A DNA stretch of 64,000 nucleotides from Synchiropus splendidus. Its lineage: Eukaryota > Chordata > Actinopteri > Syngnathiformes > Callionymidae. Shown one piece after another: positions 48,860-63,183 of the stretch. The stretch lies in assembly GCF_027744825.2 (NCBI RefSeq), contig NC_071338.1:25620001-25684000 (forward strand). Reading direction: 5' to 3'. Below the pieces are notes generated by a model. That model saw only the letters and a program-made list of their open reading frames with translations. It made no database searches and was not told the origin of the DNA. Made by a program: the position numbers and the translations under genes. Position 1 is the first letter of the stretch. Every line of letters starts with the position of its first letter.

Positions 48860-51800
48860 TTGGGCTGAGTAGCTTCAATCATTTTATTACATGCATAACA
48901 TATCTTCCTTTTCGTTTTGTTTGGGTACTTTTGTGTCCACGATAGCACTAGTGTTTTTAGGATGCTCACAGATCCAGAAACCTTAAAGAGAAGCTGACAA
49001 CCGCATGTTTATCATGAGGTGAATTATTCAAGGCAAACCACTGATATAACACTGACCTGAAGGTTTTATTTTCATTCCTTTTGCTGTTGCAAGGACCTGG
49101 CTCGGCCTAATGCTCAGTTTGCTCACCTGGTGACCTTGTGCGATGCAGGATGGATGCAGACTTGCACACTCTCCAATAAGCCCATGACTTTACTGCCTGT
49201 GGTGAGGGTTGGAAATGTAGATGAAAGAGTCACTGTAACGGCTGAGTGGCTCAGTGAGTTAGTGCTTAGATCAAACTGTCAAGCACATCTCAAGATGCTC
49301 TCCATAAAAAGGCAGCGCAGAGACCTTTAGACTTAACAAGTGGTCTGCTCCAAAAGTGTTGATCGAGAACCTCGTCAGATAATTGGATGGCTTTGAAGAT
49401 GATGAGATCCGCGATGCTTGTCTGCAACTCACTTTGTACCTTTGCCAAGCAGCCATTATGGAACGCAATACTTCCCAGAGACGGCTGGAGTACGTCAGCA
49501 TTCACGAGTTATAGCAAGTTAACTGGGCTATTTTAAAGATTAGCGCGGCCTTAAGGGAGGGAATTTCTTCCAGAAATGCTTGAAAGGGACCGCAGGCTTT
49601 AATTTGAATTCCTAAAATGCCTTCGGTGACCTGTTGCACAGTGTGAATCTGATTTAGCAGTGGGGGCCGTTAAAGAGGAAGTGGCTTTGAAAACAATCAG
49701 CTGGACTGGAAGTGTGTCAAACTTCTCACCTGTTGTTGGCAAATCTGTTTCATGCTTCAAACAAATCCAACAACAACAAAAAAAATCGACGATTGAACAT
49801 TTTGCGTTTCGCAACTAGGTGGTGCCATTGTCCTCACTAGGTTTGTCAGAGGGAGTTCGGGTAAAGCTCACAATTCTTGTGTTGTTATTCATGACGCTAT
49901 TTTAACTCTGATGATGTCATCGACCTCAGTCACTTTCCCTCTTATATCTATTGCACAGTCCGGTGAGTTTATATAAGAGAAAACCGCTGCATTTAAAACG
50001 CGGTTTCTGAAGCCAAACTTCAAATTCATAATTGCAATTCCAAAACAAACACTGAAAATGAAATAATGGCTGTTCGTGGTCTGCTTCTGATCTGTTCTGC
50101 CTGGAATGTGTTCGTGTTCAGACAAGTGTAATTTGGGAATGTCGTTTTAAGTTTCCACTGAGGCAGAGATTGTACAGCAGAGAGCTCTTTCTAGAGAGTT
50201 TATCATGCAAGAATAAAAAACACGTTAATAAACATGAAAGAAGCCAATGTACTGGTTGTTATTATACTGAAGGAAAGTAGGTCTAAATTCATCTAATAAG
50301 GCATGTGTTCCTTTTGAAGTCCACGCACGAGTTCATCCCTGTTGTCTTGTGTACATGAACAGCGAATGGTTGGCTGTCGCTGTGTAGGACTGCTGACCCG
50401 TCCAGAGAGCACCAGTGACATCCAGCTTTACTGTCCTGCTGCAGAGCTTAAATACGTGATTAATGTGAATTAACTTGGGCGCACTCTGGCTGCTTGTGTG
50501 TCTTCCCCCTCTCCAGTGTGGTGCAGCGATACCCAAGGTAAGATTTTATTGATCCTGAAGGCACAGAGCTGATAGCAATACAAAGGATGTTACAGGACAG
50601 TGACGCTTGCAGACGATGTCTTAGTGACAGCAGCGAATGAAGATCGATCATCACGTTCGCTCAAAAGTTTACCCATGAGGAAAGCAAAATGTTTTCAGGA
50701 GCAACATTTTGGGGAAAATATTGCGGATTATTGATGTAACAGCCAAATGAATGGTCACTGAAGAGAGTCAAGGATCTCGCCGGGTGACTTCGTAACCTCC
50801 ATCCAAGAGAGTCCCATCATGACCTCATGAATGATTGTGGGATATTGAGCTGCTGGAAAGGGACTTCACTGAAATAGGTGTTCCGGTGTTCTGCTGCAAC
50901 AACCAGACAGCAGCAGAGGAATTGACCTAAAACCTTTTTGTTGTTTTTGGGGGTGCGGCTGTCAGATTTTTAGAAAATTTAAATCTTGTTCAATCGCACG
51001 CATTCTTGATCCTTGATGTTACAGTTAGAACAGATAAAAAAGCATGATCAATTTGCGATTAATCGCAAGTTAACCATGCTAGTATACTTGTTAAACAGGA
51101 TTAAAATGTCCATCAATTGACAGCCCTAGTTTTTCCAAGTACATTCTTTCTTCAGTTCCCCCAGTCAGCAATGAAAAAGACTTGTCCCAGTCACAACAAG
51201 CTGGTTACAGTAGTTAAATGTTAAAGGTTAAAATGAGACAATGAATGCCTGTTCCTTGTCATATGGCATATTGGCGCCAACAATTAGATTAGTTCCACTT
51301 CATAAGACTAATAGTCTCATTGAGGATGGAGAGGCGATGATGACCTAGAGCGCATAATAACTAAACTTACTCATGTAAGGAAAGCTGTTTTTACAGAAGA
51401 ATATCTCACAACAATGCTGTTATTACTAATAATGCTACTCTTAAAAACATCACATTCACGTCATAGGATGCTGGAGACATTATCGCACATATTGTATATA
51501 CACTGGATACACTCTCAAAAGCTGTGTACAGTTTCTATTCTCCCTCTCTGTTTATTTCCAGGAGATGTTGCACAGGTTAGTGGTGTCCCTAACATGTGGA
51601 CAGGTGTGAATCAGGATGACGCTCTACTAACTGATCTGGTTCTGTCAGTCATGGTGAGGTGACCATCTTATCGGGAGCGCTGACCATTCTTTCCTGACAC
51701 TTGACTTCAGCTGCAGATACCTTGACAGAGGAGTTGAACACGCTGAAATGACACTTACCATGGACACTACTGAACCCTGAATAGGAGCCCACCATCGTTA

Positions 51801-51930
51801 CAGCAGGCTTGGCCACTTCCCTTTCTACTCTATCTGCTTCTGCTTTCTTCCGGTTGGTTTTATATTGGGACATTGGAAATAAAGGCTGTGTGTAAGCCCG
51901 TGACTGTGTCGCGGGGTGGTGGACAGGAAT
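48860..51930. other. intergenic region between copb1 and rras2
   Basis: About 3 kb with no convincing coding exon on either strand; open frames are short and unlike known proteins. It contains a short inverted-repeat element at 50955-51127. A fragment at about 50545-50600 (ttttattgatcctgaaggca) resembles part of a common fish dispersed repeat. The right end becomes GC-rich toward the rras2 leader. Confidence 0.7.
50955..51127. mobile_element. short non-autonomous DNA transposon (hAT-like)
   Basis: The left end gcggctgtcag and the right end caattgacagccct are inverse repeats (AGGGCTGTCAA). The interior holds gcgattaatcgcaagttaac. This combination of AGGGCTGTCAA ends and GCGATTAATCGC cores is a well-known fish and vertebrate short repeat pattern. 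At about 173 bp it carries no coding sequence. The target duplication could not be read cleanly. Confidence 0.65.
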
Positions 51931-52438
<508 letters not shown>

Positions 52439-53169
52439 TGAGGACCCACATGAGAAGGCTCTGTTGTCTTCTCCAAGTAGTTTGCAGAGGCCTGCAACTA
52501 TTTACCCACCGCTTGTTTTTGGAGCCCGTTTTTTTTTTTGTGAATTAAACGAGGAAGGAGCGCTGTCTCTTTAAAGATCTCTCAGCGCACCACTTCCACT
52601 TTGTGAGAACCGATCGCGTCCCTTCCTTCTGAACTTGGCCAGTCCATCGTTATTCAGCTGTTGCAACTTCAGCCAATAAAAAATAAAGTTGACGGCGAGA
52701 CGCGTCTTCCTCCGCAGTGACAGTCGTATTCACGCGGAACTTCCCAAGACACGTTTCGTCAGCATCATCGCCATAAACATTTATGCCCAGTGAGACCTCA
52801 TAATCCCACGCAAGTACAGTAACTTTTATGAACTTGTTTATTGATCACAGTAGTTTTGTGGTTGCTGATATCAGAAGGAACTGGAGGAGCCAGCTGTGAT
52901 GAAAGTCAACAGCAGTTTTACAGCGTTGAGCCAAGAATCTTCAGACATATGATGACGACTTATAACTTGAATGGAAGAATTCTGCTGATTCCTTTCAGCT
53001 TCCGATGGCAGGAGCTAAGCTTTCCTTTCATAGTAACACTGTTTATGAATGGAGAATAAGAGTAATGCTGGTAGACTCACCATTAAACTTGGTGTTTCAC
53101 TGCAGGTCAAACAGAACTTCTGCTTTAAATACCTTAAATCCTACATTAGCAAGTGCCTTTACAATTGTT

Positions 53170-53415
53170 CTCAGTGAAAGGTCGCAGGTTCGATTCTAGC
53201 TTAAGACGTCTCTTGGGTCCTCTCTGTGTCTCACTGCATGTGTGGCTGTCCTCAGGACACTCTGGTTTCCTCCCACTGTTCAAGAAAACTCTTGTGTTTT
53301 CATGTGAGCTACTGTTGTACTGTTTTGCCAATCCAGGTCCAATCCCTCCGACTGCCTCCCCAAGTAGCTGGAGTAGGCTCCGGGACCCGATAAAACATTG
53401 AATAAATGAATTAAT
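53170..53415 (+). mobile_element. degenerate tRNA-headed SINE
   Basis: Near the start ggtcgcaggttcgattct contains a tRNA-type B box (GGTTCGATTC). It is followed by the usual body of a common fish repeat (gtggctgtcctcaggacact, ggtttcctcccactgttcaa). The tail gctggagtaggctccgggac then cccgataaaacattgaataa is LINE-like. The A box is not recognisable and the copy is diverged. Confidence 0.6.
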
Positions 53416-54223
53416 TTTACCACCCATCATTCATCACTGTATTTTCCTCACACTAAGTCAACTTTTTTTTTAACAAACGTAGCTGCAATAAACCTAAAAA
53501 TGTTTATTTACTGCCATTTACATCCTTTTTTTTTTTCACTAGAAAACAGCATTTTCCCGTTTTGTAAATGCTGTTCCTCTTCCTGAATTCATTTCCTTGA
53601 ATTTACTTTATGTCGTTGCCATGGGGAGTTATGTCTTGTCTATGTACTTCATCATTTTCTTTTTCTTGAGTAATATGACATTTTAACGACACGTCCGATT
53701 CTGTTATTAGTCATATTCAAATTCAGTCTCAAGCTAAAAGCCTGAAATCTGTACGTTCTGCATCATACATTGAAAAACTAATTACAGGATTTTCCAGTCA
53801 GTGAAAATGCTTTTCCTCGTCTTTGTTCCTCACTTTTATCAAGAGCTGCATGACCGTTTACAAGTCACCCGAAAAGCTCAGTGTGTCATCACGTAATTGA
53901 AATGCAATTAATGTCGTGAATGAAATAAATATAAGGTGAAGAAACAGTTCACCTCTCTGGCCGTAACCACTCTGACCCCCCTGGCCTTCATAATAATCAG
54001 TCATGGTCTCCTTTGCGGAAAGCCCCCTCCACACCGCACAAGAGCATGCTTGCACACAAGATGACAAACTTTGCCCTTTGCTATGTGTGTGTTCCTTAAA
54101 GTGTGTCTGTGTGTGAGCGATGCAGCAGCTTGCTTCCAGGAGAGCAGACTGCAGGCAGCTGCATGTCTCCACACTGTCAGACAATGGAGGGCTGACACAC
54201 GTTCCAGAGTGGGGGTGAACGCC

Positions 54224-54241
54224 GTGTGTGTGTGTGTGTGT
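54224..54241. repeat. (GT)n microsatellite
   Basis: About nine GT units. A similar run lies at 60364-60382. Confidence 0.9.
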
Positions 54242-55344
54242 TAGTTGGAGTTGAGTCTAATGAGGGTTCAAAAAGCTCATTAACTGCATACCAAGTAAAA
54301 AGGGATCAGATAACTGTGGCTCAGATTTTTGTTATAGCCAACTGACCTTGCTGACCGTTAGTTACACAGCGTTTCAAATCTGTTAATCCACAATAGTAAG
54401 CACACATTTCTCTGGATTCTCACATTAAAAAAAAACTCTGTGTGGCATTCTTTTTACTGAAACATTGATGTGTGATCATTGATGTTTATAAATTGAGCGG
54501 AATTGGCTTTTTAATATATATATATACTGTACTTTTAATGCAACTTTTTTTTATTAAACAAATAATAAGGAATTTATATAGTTACTCACTCAATAAATGT
54601 TTTGCATTTTCAATTTTTTGGTACTTCATTATAGATAAACTATTTGCTATATGCTCTAAAAACAAAAAAAAAAATATTTGAATTTCTTTTTCCTCGAAAG
54701 TGAGATACTTTGGACGATGAAACAGTGTCGAACAGTCAGGGGAAATGACCTAACAGCTGCCTGTGAAGTCGAGGCATTCCCCGCTCCAAGGTTCAGTGGG
54801 GGTCTGAGTCAGTCTGGGTGGGTTCGCATTAACGGTCGTCGTGGACCATGTGGAATTTGGCCCTTTGGCAAAGGAATTCCCTCGGCTGCTGTGCTTAGTT
54901 CCTCCCAGTCCTGGATGGAAAAACATGACCTGCTTCCTGAATATCTGTGCGTGCGTTCACCGCTGTGCCAAAAATATTAAGCACTTGATATAAATCGGTT
55001 TTATTGTTGGAGCTACAATACAGATCAAGTTTTACTGTTCCGACCAGAGAGGGCGATTATTTAACTCCGGGAGCAGTTTGAGGGGTCCACCGTGAAGAAA
55101 GTGACCCTGAAGCTGTCAGCACCTCAATGTCAGGAGAAACTTTAATGGGCTAATTCAACAGAATAAAGTATTCTTCTGTTCATTTGGAAAGACTGTGTCA
55201 AGTGTCAAGGCCCTTGGGCCTGATGTGTCCTCTGAAGCTTCCGCAGTAACAGTGTTGTATTAAGTACATGAATGCTGAACACAAATGAATGTAAAAATAG
55301 CTTCCTTAAAAATTGCAAACTTAAAATAGAATATTTTGCTGTCA

Positions 55345-56100
55345 GGACTAGGGCTGAACTATGTGAGCAGAATTCCACATCTCGATATTGTGTGCCATAT
55401 CATCTCGATATCGTGGCGATATAGGGCTGCTAAGATCAACTGTTGATGTCGTCGACAAACAATCGAGGTCTGTCATGTCTAATTCCGGAGGATCGGACCT
55501 GTCCGTGAAGTGGCAGGCAGATGAGCGACCCTCATTAATATAATCGGTGTTTAAAGTCAAAGCCGTTCTTCAGTGGTTGAAGAGGACAGCAGTATATTAT
55601 AGTTTGTTTGCGCATGTGAGAGCGCTCTGGTAATGCTTCTTTGAAGTCAGTCACCAGCGCCGAGCCATTGGCGCTCCCCCACACACAGTGTCGCAGTGGT
55701 CACAGCCATCAAGTCACTTCAACTGCGCAACTTGGAATGAAGCTGATGTTCCTCTAACTTGACCACAAACCCTTCATGGCCACCGTACTCTCAATATACT
55801 CTTTGTAAAGTTGGAGGTGGAATTGTTTCAAGTGATGAAACTAGTTTGTTGCCCCGCTTTGCTTCACCACCTTTTTCACAAAACACAACCCGTACAACAC
55901 GTCACTCTGCTCTGCGTCCTCATTTTTCAAGAAAGGAATCGCTCAATCAATCAACGCCACTTGAAAGGAGCTTTGTGGTTGGCTGGTCTTCGCTGCTGTA
56001 GCTGCTGCGGCTATATGGCAACTGCAGGACGAACTTGGAACGATTTGATATCATTGTTTTTTGTGATGTTAGTATCATGAATGTTGAATGAAATATATCG
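55345..56100 (+). mobile_element. dispersed repeat family, copy B, with 300-bp extra segment
   Basis: It begins ctagggctgaactatgtgag with cacatctcgatattg and gatatcgtggcgatatagg, then departs from copy A (26600-27290) for about 300 bp (about 55427-55728). It rejoins at caacttggaatgaagctgat and matches copy A through about 56050. The extra segment starts gctgctaagatcaactgttg and continues gtcgtcgacaaacaatcga, itself reminiscent of another hAT-like repeat end, so it may be a nested insertion. Alternatively copy A lost it. Confidence 0.6.
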
Positions 56101-58204
56101 ATCACCACTGTTAGGACTGTCATAACTCTTTGCAGTATTACGGTCATGTGATTGTAAACGCTTGGGTGTCACCCGCACGCCACAAGAACAATGCATAAAT
56201 GTGCAGTATGAAATAGTCCTATTTGGTCTACAATGTTGCTCATGCTCAATTACAACGCTAAGTAAGTGCAATGCTAGTTCTAAGTGAATCAAATTCAGAG
56301 CCGTGTTGCACCAAGTGAAAACTGGAAACAAGCCTTTGCGATGTCACTGGAGGGAAGATCCTGTTAGCACACCATTAGAATGCATGTAAAATAGCTCTTC
56401 AACTTCAGCGTCAGAGGAGAAATGGCGAGGCATTTCATGACAGCTGGATGTTCTGCTGGTGCCATGAGGGCATGGACGCCTGTTCTATTCAACTGTAAGA
56501 CGAGTTAGTTTTTGTGTGTTTCTCTCCACTTGTCCACTTATTTGAAGCATTTGTCGTGAGATCCTTTGGCGTAGGAATCAGATCTGCTTTTTTTGGGACT
56601 GGTACAGATAACTGATGGCTTAAGAAAGCCGATAATAGGCCGATATTTATGTCATATTTGACTTTGGTAGCAAGAAAATTACATTGAGGAGATATTAATT
56701 TCTTTACAAGCCATGAATGGCAGGCCATATTCTTAACACAAGAGAGCTCAAACTATCAAATATCAGTGGGGACCCATATAACGGAGGGGGTGATAGCGAT
56801 GTGGACCGATAAGTGACAAATAGATCAGTCGACATCTACATCGGAGAGGTCACTCCTTGGATTATAAAACTTCTATACTTGAGTGTTCCCTCCACAGTTT
56901 CCAAATATTCTTATGCACTTATCCACATCCAAATAATAATTGGTTTTCTGAACATATCTGACAAGCAGTTGACACTGCTGTTGGGCCTCAGAAGGCTGCA
57001 TGAATGTCTGGTCCTGTGAGGTTCTGACGCTGAGAATGAGAACAGCGCTGTAGAGAGTACCGCGCAGGGACCAAGTGGTCAATAATACTAGCGTCCCACA
57101 CTACCCGTCAACAATTGGTCAAGCTGTCTGACTGTGAAGGATACTCGTAATGCCTTCCAGAGTAGCTTCTATCCATGCAATATTCACTAAACACATGTCC
57201 CTCTTCTACGCAAAAACAGTTCATCAGACACGTTATGTCTATGTCTGCGATTCTGGGCTTTGACATAAGCAGTCGATTCTGTTTTAATCAGGCAAATCTG
57301 AGGTTCTGTGATCGTGGAAATCATAGGGTCCTGGTCTCCTGAAGACATCAGGTGAGGTCTCAATCATCCAGCAGAAACTCAGAGCGAGGCAGCAGCTTCT
57401 CTGTGATGACAGGAGCATGATCAAGAGAGATGATCCATCGTACGTGTTGATCCCAGGGATCAGATCTGTGATGAAAAAACAGCCTGGCAACAGATAAGCA
57501 GTGGCAGCTGAATGAAGTGAGTGATCCAGGACAGAAGGGAGGTCTATAAGGTTCATTCAGGATCAAAGAGATCAGCCAGGTCTCTCGGACTCTGTCATGA
57601 ATAATTCAGAGAATAAGAGTATGCTACTTAATTTTCTGCTCCGCCTGAGTCCTGAAGCAGCATTTTGGATTAACGGATGCTCTTTGGACGCAGAGAGGCT
57701 GTGAAGGTTTCCAACTCTAATGCTTCTGGTGAACTGTACAGAACATCAGTGTTTTGACAGATATCGAAACAGAACATTTAATTCTTTGCCCTGCGTTTTG
57801 CTGAAGGAACATAACGCCCTCATTCACCACAATTGTTTCGCTACCACTCATTGTGCTGCACAAAGGTGTTATTATCGTTGGGGTGAGGAAGTCCTGTGCA
57901 TTTTTAAATTGCTTCTGCATGGGATTAAAACAGTTTGCGCTTGCTGAGTCTCACTCTGCAGAAGTTTTATTTGAGTCTGTGACTGGGTAATTGAGAGGTG
58001 GCAAACTGCTCCACCTGAACAGGTAAATAGCTTCAGAGTGAGCAAATACTTGATACAATGGTTAGGGATCGACATGACTTCAAACTTCCTGGAGCTTTCA
58101 TCTCTGCGTACAGGGTGTGCATGAAGTGTGAAAGTCTTTTTACACTACCCAGCTGCTTTAATAAAGTCTTGCTGCATACTTACTGTCTGTGTTGCCTTTT
58201 GTTG

Positions 58205-58822
58205 TCATTGCAGAGGGGCAATGTGTTTTTCAAAAAAACAGAATACAATAGACTTAAAGTTCTTGCACACAGACAGTGACGCAAGTAAAGGGCACGCAAT
58301 AGCCATAAATTCAGATGCGAATATTGATGCACCTGTCACATTGGGGGCCACGCGATTAAAAGCGTAACACAGTGTCACAGCGAATAAGAGGGCACCGTGA
58401 TTTGCTGCGATCACAGAATCATGGATTGACTCTGGGAATTGACTGATTACTGAACTGACATAGAAATCGCTGGATTTGACTGAATGAAATAAACAAATTA
58501 ACATGCAATTTCGCTCAGCGAAAGGACGTTGCTGATGTACAAGTTTGCATTGAAATAAAGCAGGTTCCGTAAAAAAAAGTGCAAAATATTTGCATGAAAA
58601 ATACGCATATGATGTACAAGGTCCTTCAATCTGACAACGGACATCAATTGCCTCTGTAGTACATATTCGGAATGAGACTTTATGAGCACCCTGCATTTGA
58701 AGAGCTAAAATATCTGCATCAGGTTGATGATTACAAAGTTGTTTCACTTGTTTTGGATGCATGGCCCATGTACTATGAAGATTCAGATTAACATCAGTGA
58801 TGGCTTTTACATGGACGGCCAT
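58205..58822 (-). other. unassigned 205-codon open frame
   Basis: An uninterrupted minus-strand frame of 205 codons inside rras2 intron 1. It opens MAVHVKAITDVNLNLHST and includes HDSVIAANHGALLFAVTLCY and APNVTGASIFASEFMAIACP. I recognise no domain, signal peptide or transposase motif. In about 40 percent GC DNA one frame of this length in 64 kb is not surprising, so it may be chance. Splice sites were not assessed. Confidence 0.15.
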
Positions 58823-61800
58823 CTTTCATTGACTGTTGACTTCCCCCCAAATTAATGCATTTACAATTTGGACTCTATAACTTTAATTAAAGTAATATTT
58901 ACACACATTATTCAAGAATACCTTCTTTGTAAGTCTTTTTAATCTTCAAAACAATGATCCTTCATTAGATTTTTTTCTATTTGTAATGTTTCACTTGATC
59001 ATGGGATATATTTTTATGTCTTAAATTGGTTGAAAGTGACATTTTTTAGACCTATGTAACTGAACATAAAACCCAATTGACCATGGTTCTCCCCAGCTGC
59101 TAGACTTTCCCCGTGTAGCTGCAGTCTTCCATTGTTTTTGTCAGTGTGATGTGACGGGACAATGTCAGCAATCTCTCTGCATCACTCGAGGTGGACTCCC
59201 CCTTTTAAGGCAGTCTGTAAAGGAGGACTGTTAAGGATGTAGAATCCTGATGGGTGGTAAAATAGGTGAAAAAAGTCACAGTGATGAAGATCATTCAGTG
59301 AAACACAAAGTGAGACGCAGAAGCAGTGTTGCTTTCACGCTGCGTTGGCGCTTCTTCCGTGCATGGTGACTGCGAGTCTGCATAGTGGTGCTTTGCCGTG
59401 TCCGGGACATGGTGGACGCACGGTCAAAATGGTGATGGAGGTAGCGGGACTGTGGAAACCTAACCGCGGAAAGAGTGGCGGACGCGGTAGAAGACAGTAC
59501 ACTGGGAGTAGCAGTGAGGCTAGTAGTGCTCACGTGGTCCTACCATCATCATTGCTCAAGAGTTAAGGAAGAGTATCTCCAGCAGCTCAGATAAAGATCT
59601 GTGAGGGTTATCTAATTCGTGATGCCTGGTGACGTCATGATATACACATATACAATGAGTGAATTCACTTCCTTCCCAAACTTTGGGTCACACTGAAGAA
59701 TCTTCTTTACAATATACCTTTATCCCTAACTGTTTTCAAGCCACAGCATTTTTTAATTATGATATAAATGCTTAATATTTCACTGAAAAAGGATTAATAA
59801 TAACACGATGACTGATTATTATGTGAAAATACAAAGTCCAAGAATTTCCACGTCCATTTCTTCCATTTTTGAACATTCAATTCCTCAAATGTTTTTGTCA
59901 TTTTCTGTGCATGGACTTTACTATAGTATATGCCTAGTATGATTAAATCAAACATGCCTTCGCATGCATCCTGTCTATATAAGGACTGCAGAACATTTTT
60001 ATGTGCAACAGCCAAGCCTACAGGAGCTGCTGAGGTGAAGAATTACAGGCAATGAAAGAGTGTCAGGCCGCTGAGAGCTGTGGGCCACCAAAATGCCGAG
60101 CAGTTGACTCAAGCTAAAATAGCAATGGAATGACATAACATTGAGTCATCTGACAAAAGTTGTGGCCCACAGTGCGTTTAATGTGACGTCCGTGAGGGAG
60201 GAAGCGTCCCAAGTTGGGGAAAACATGACTCACATCGGACATGTGAAGACGGCATGTGGGGTAGAGTGTGTTAAGGTTGTTTTTATCTCAGCTGTACTGT
60301 TGAAGGAATAACACACGCGGTTTACTCAGAGCAACTGGAGAACTACAGGACTATATTGAGATGGTGTGTGTGTGTGTGTGTGTTCTGCTGAGTGACTAAC
60401 TGGGGTTGCATACCTGCTGCTCTGAGTGTAGAGGCAGTGACAAGAGGATTTGTGGAGTCATCTCTAAAAAGCCTGTTTTGTGTCATCTCTAACTGGTTTC
60501 ATGCCATTTTATCGGTGAGTTGGAGGGATTTAAAAGCATTTTGCCTCAAGTAGTAATGAAGAGAATAAACGCTGTGTTCAGGGTGGGTATTCGGGCATGT
60601 GCTGACACGGTCCAGTAATAGTAGCTGTTCTGGATGTACCCAGACTTTTCTGGGAAGTTTTCTCAAGATTAAAAAGCTCAGAACATTTAGCAACAAAGTC
60701 ACGATGGAAAAATGTAGAAAACAAGTTGAACTGGAAATGCACACAGAGAGAGCAGACCACCGCCAACCAGCTCATTTCCACCCATATTGTAAAGAGTTCG
60801 CGACTTACTGCGGTAAACAAGTATCCCTGACAACACACAACACATTTCGGCGCCGTAATCGTTCAAAAAGATTCCCATATCCAGATGGTATTCCGGAACA
60901 CTAAAATTACCTCATAAGTTCCTTGCCCAATGATCATCATGTCTTCAAAAGTGAATTGGAATTTGTAATTTTTCATGTTATTTTTGTAAACATTTTGTCA
61001 AACATGTCCACTGTTTGATAAAGACTCAACGTGCAATGGATCACCACCGATCTGTATGAACCGCTGTTCTTCTTAAGGCTGTAAACACAAAAAATACATT
61101 GACCATAGGCCGCCATTTTTATTTTAAGACGGAGGTGTGTTATGTATGGGAATTCCGCTGAGACTTTTCCTATCGAAAATATTAAGCAGAGCCCAGATGA
61201 CAATTTTAACCGTGTTTTTTAATTCATGCTGTTATATTTTGGCCGGCAACGTTAGCGATCATGGAGCCATGCTGCTCACTGATCGGGATGATGTGTTAAA
61301 CATGTTCATCTTAAGGTACCGGTAAATCTTAAGCGGATCAACTGTTTTCCGGACAAAACAGCGCATTATGTGTCATGTCATTTAGATGTACAGCGCCCAC
61401 TCGCTCACACTAACACCTAAGAGTTCATTAACTTTGGTATGTTTTGGGACTGTGGGAGGAAAATGGAGAGCCTTATTAAAACCCATGCCACATACAGAAT
61501 CCAGGACTGAGAGTATAAAAAAAGAAATGCATCATTGACGGCGCAGTCTGATAAACAGATTCCAGGCCACACTGATACATTTATACAGCAATTTGTTTGG
61601 AGAAATCAGACGCCCTTTGCTTGTTGTGAATGACCAAACCTGGTGACAGGAAGTTCTCTGCTTTTGCAACTGGCTGCACTTGTCAACACCGGCTGATATT
61701 TTTAGAAAAGAAACTCATCTATGCTCAAAAGCTCGTCATCAGGGCCACAGGGGAGGGTGCTAAACCTAACCTGGGAGCTGATTCAGGCTGGTCATTTCCA

Positions 61801-63108
61801 TGCACTTCAGTGTTCCGACGCCAGTGTGAAAGCAGCTTATGCGTTCCCGTGATGGCAGGTGATGAAAGAACGTTGTTTGTGCAGCGCGTGGAGGGTCACC
61901 TGTTGATTTCTCATGGAGGTGATCACAGTGAAGCAGTTTCTGTTGTATCGAGACAGTCCCCTGCTGTGAATGATTACAATTTTCTACTTTGCTTTTTTGT
62001 CATGTAAAACTATTCTGATGTATTTGCACAGTACATTAAATATATTTTCTCAATTTTTGAACTATTTTAAATAATGTTTGATGCTCGGAACCCACCATTG
62101 TATTTCCCTTCATATTTTCCAATTGTTGGAGGCACCTTTTAAACGTTTTCATTGGCCTTATTTGAGAAGTAAAAAATAAAATAAATCCTTAAAAAAATAT
62201 CAAGGGAGAAATCCGTTGTTCATTTTACAACACTATTGATGGATTTGCACTGATTACCATACGCTCAAATGTGGATGCATGCGTGGGTGCTATTGCCAAG
62301 TGTCTGCTCTGAATTTAGGACAGGCCTGGAGCGAAGCATGTCTGGACTGCTGTGTGATCTCATGATCTCATAATTCATCTTATAATTTGCAGCTCTATCT
62401 AAAGGGGTGTGAATGCTTAAAAGCAGAGATTGAAACATTTTACCTTAAATAGTAATGACGGCAATATTCAAATCTTGCTTCACTAACCACTGCAGGTAAC
62501 ACAGATATCAGAGTACACTACTTGTATTCACGCACAGCAGCAAGTGGTTTTGATCTGTCGCCGTTTTTTTGGGCATATGTGGAGCCAATGTTGTCTTGGG
62601 AGTATGATTTGTGTTCTTCTTGCTTTGCAAGTTTGTGAAAATAACTCTGAAAGACATAGAGACAGCTGCTAAGGTCACATTGCTTGAATGTGAATATATA
62701 TTCTGCTGGATACAGTCGAGAGATCACCCAAGTCTTCATGGCAGAAGCTCAAATTTTACTTGCATCCGCCGTCTCAGGGGTAATATCAAAACAGTCTTGG
62801 CTTCTGCTGATAAATGGCCGTCTTGTAGAATGTATATTTCATGTGTTGTCATCATATTTCTGACAGTTTTCAACCAAGCAAAGCAACATTGTTGTGTGAC
62901 CGCGGGCTGTATCATGTGATTCATGTTGTTGTTAGTTATGAACATATGACACTCTCCTCATACCAGGAGGTGTGCGATTGCTAAATGACCCCTTATTCAG
63001 GCACACGTCACATGACGCCATTGAAAACAACGGAACCGGCTTTCTCACTGCATCCAGGAGCAGTGAAGGCTGTCAGTTGTATTTTTATTTAATTGGAATG
63101 AAATATAC

Positions 63109-63113
<5 letters not shown>

Positions 63114-63181
<68 letters not shown>
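63114..63181. repeat. (TA)n microsatellite
   Basis: About 33 uninterrupted TA units. Confidence 0.95.

Positions 63182-63183
<2 letters not shown>

Noticed and set aside
60599..60904. A 101-codon plus-strand frame in rras2 intron 1, tested as a rras2 exon
   Set aside because: It lacks any Ras switch or nucleotide-binding motif and resembles nothing I recognise.
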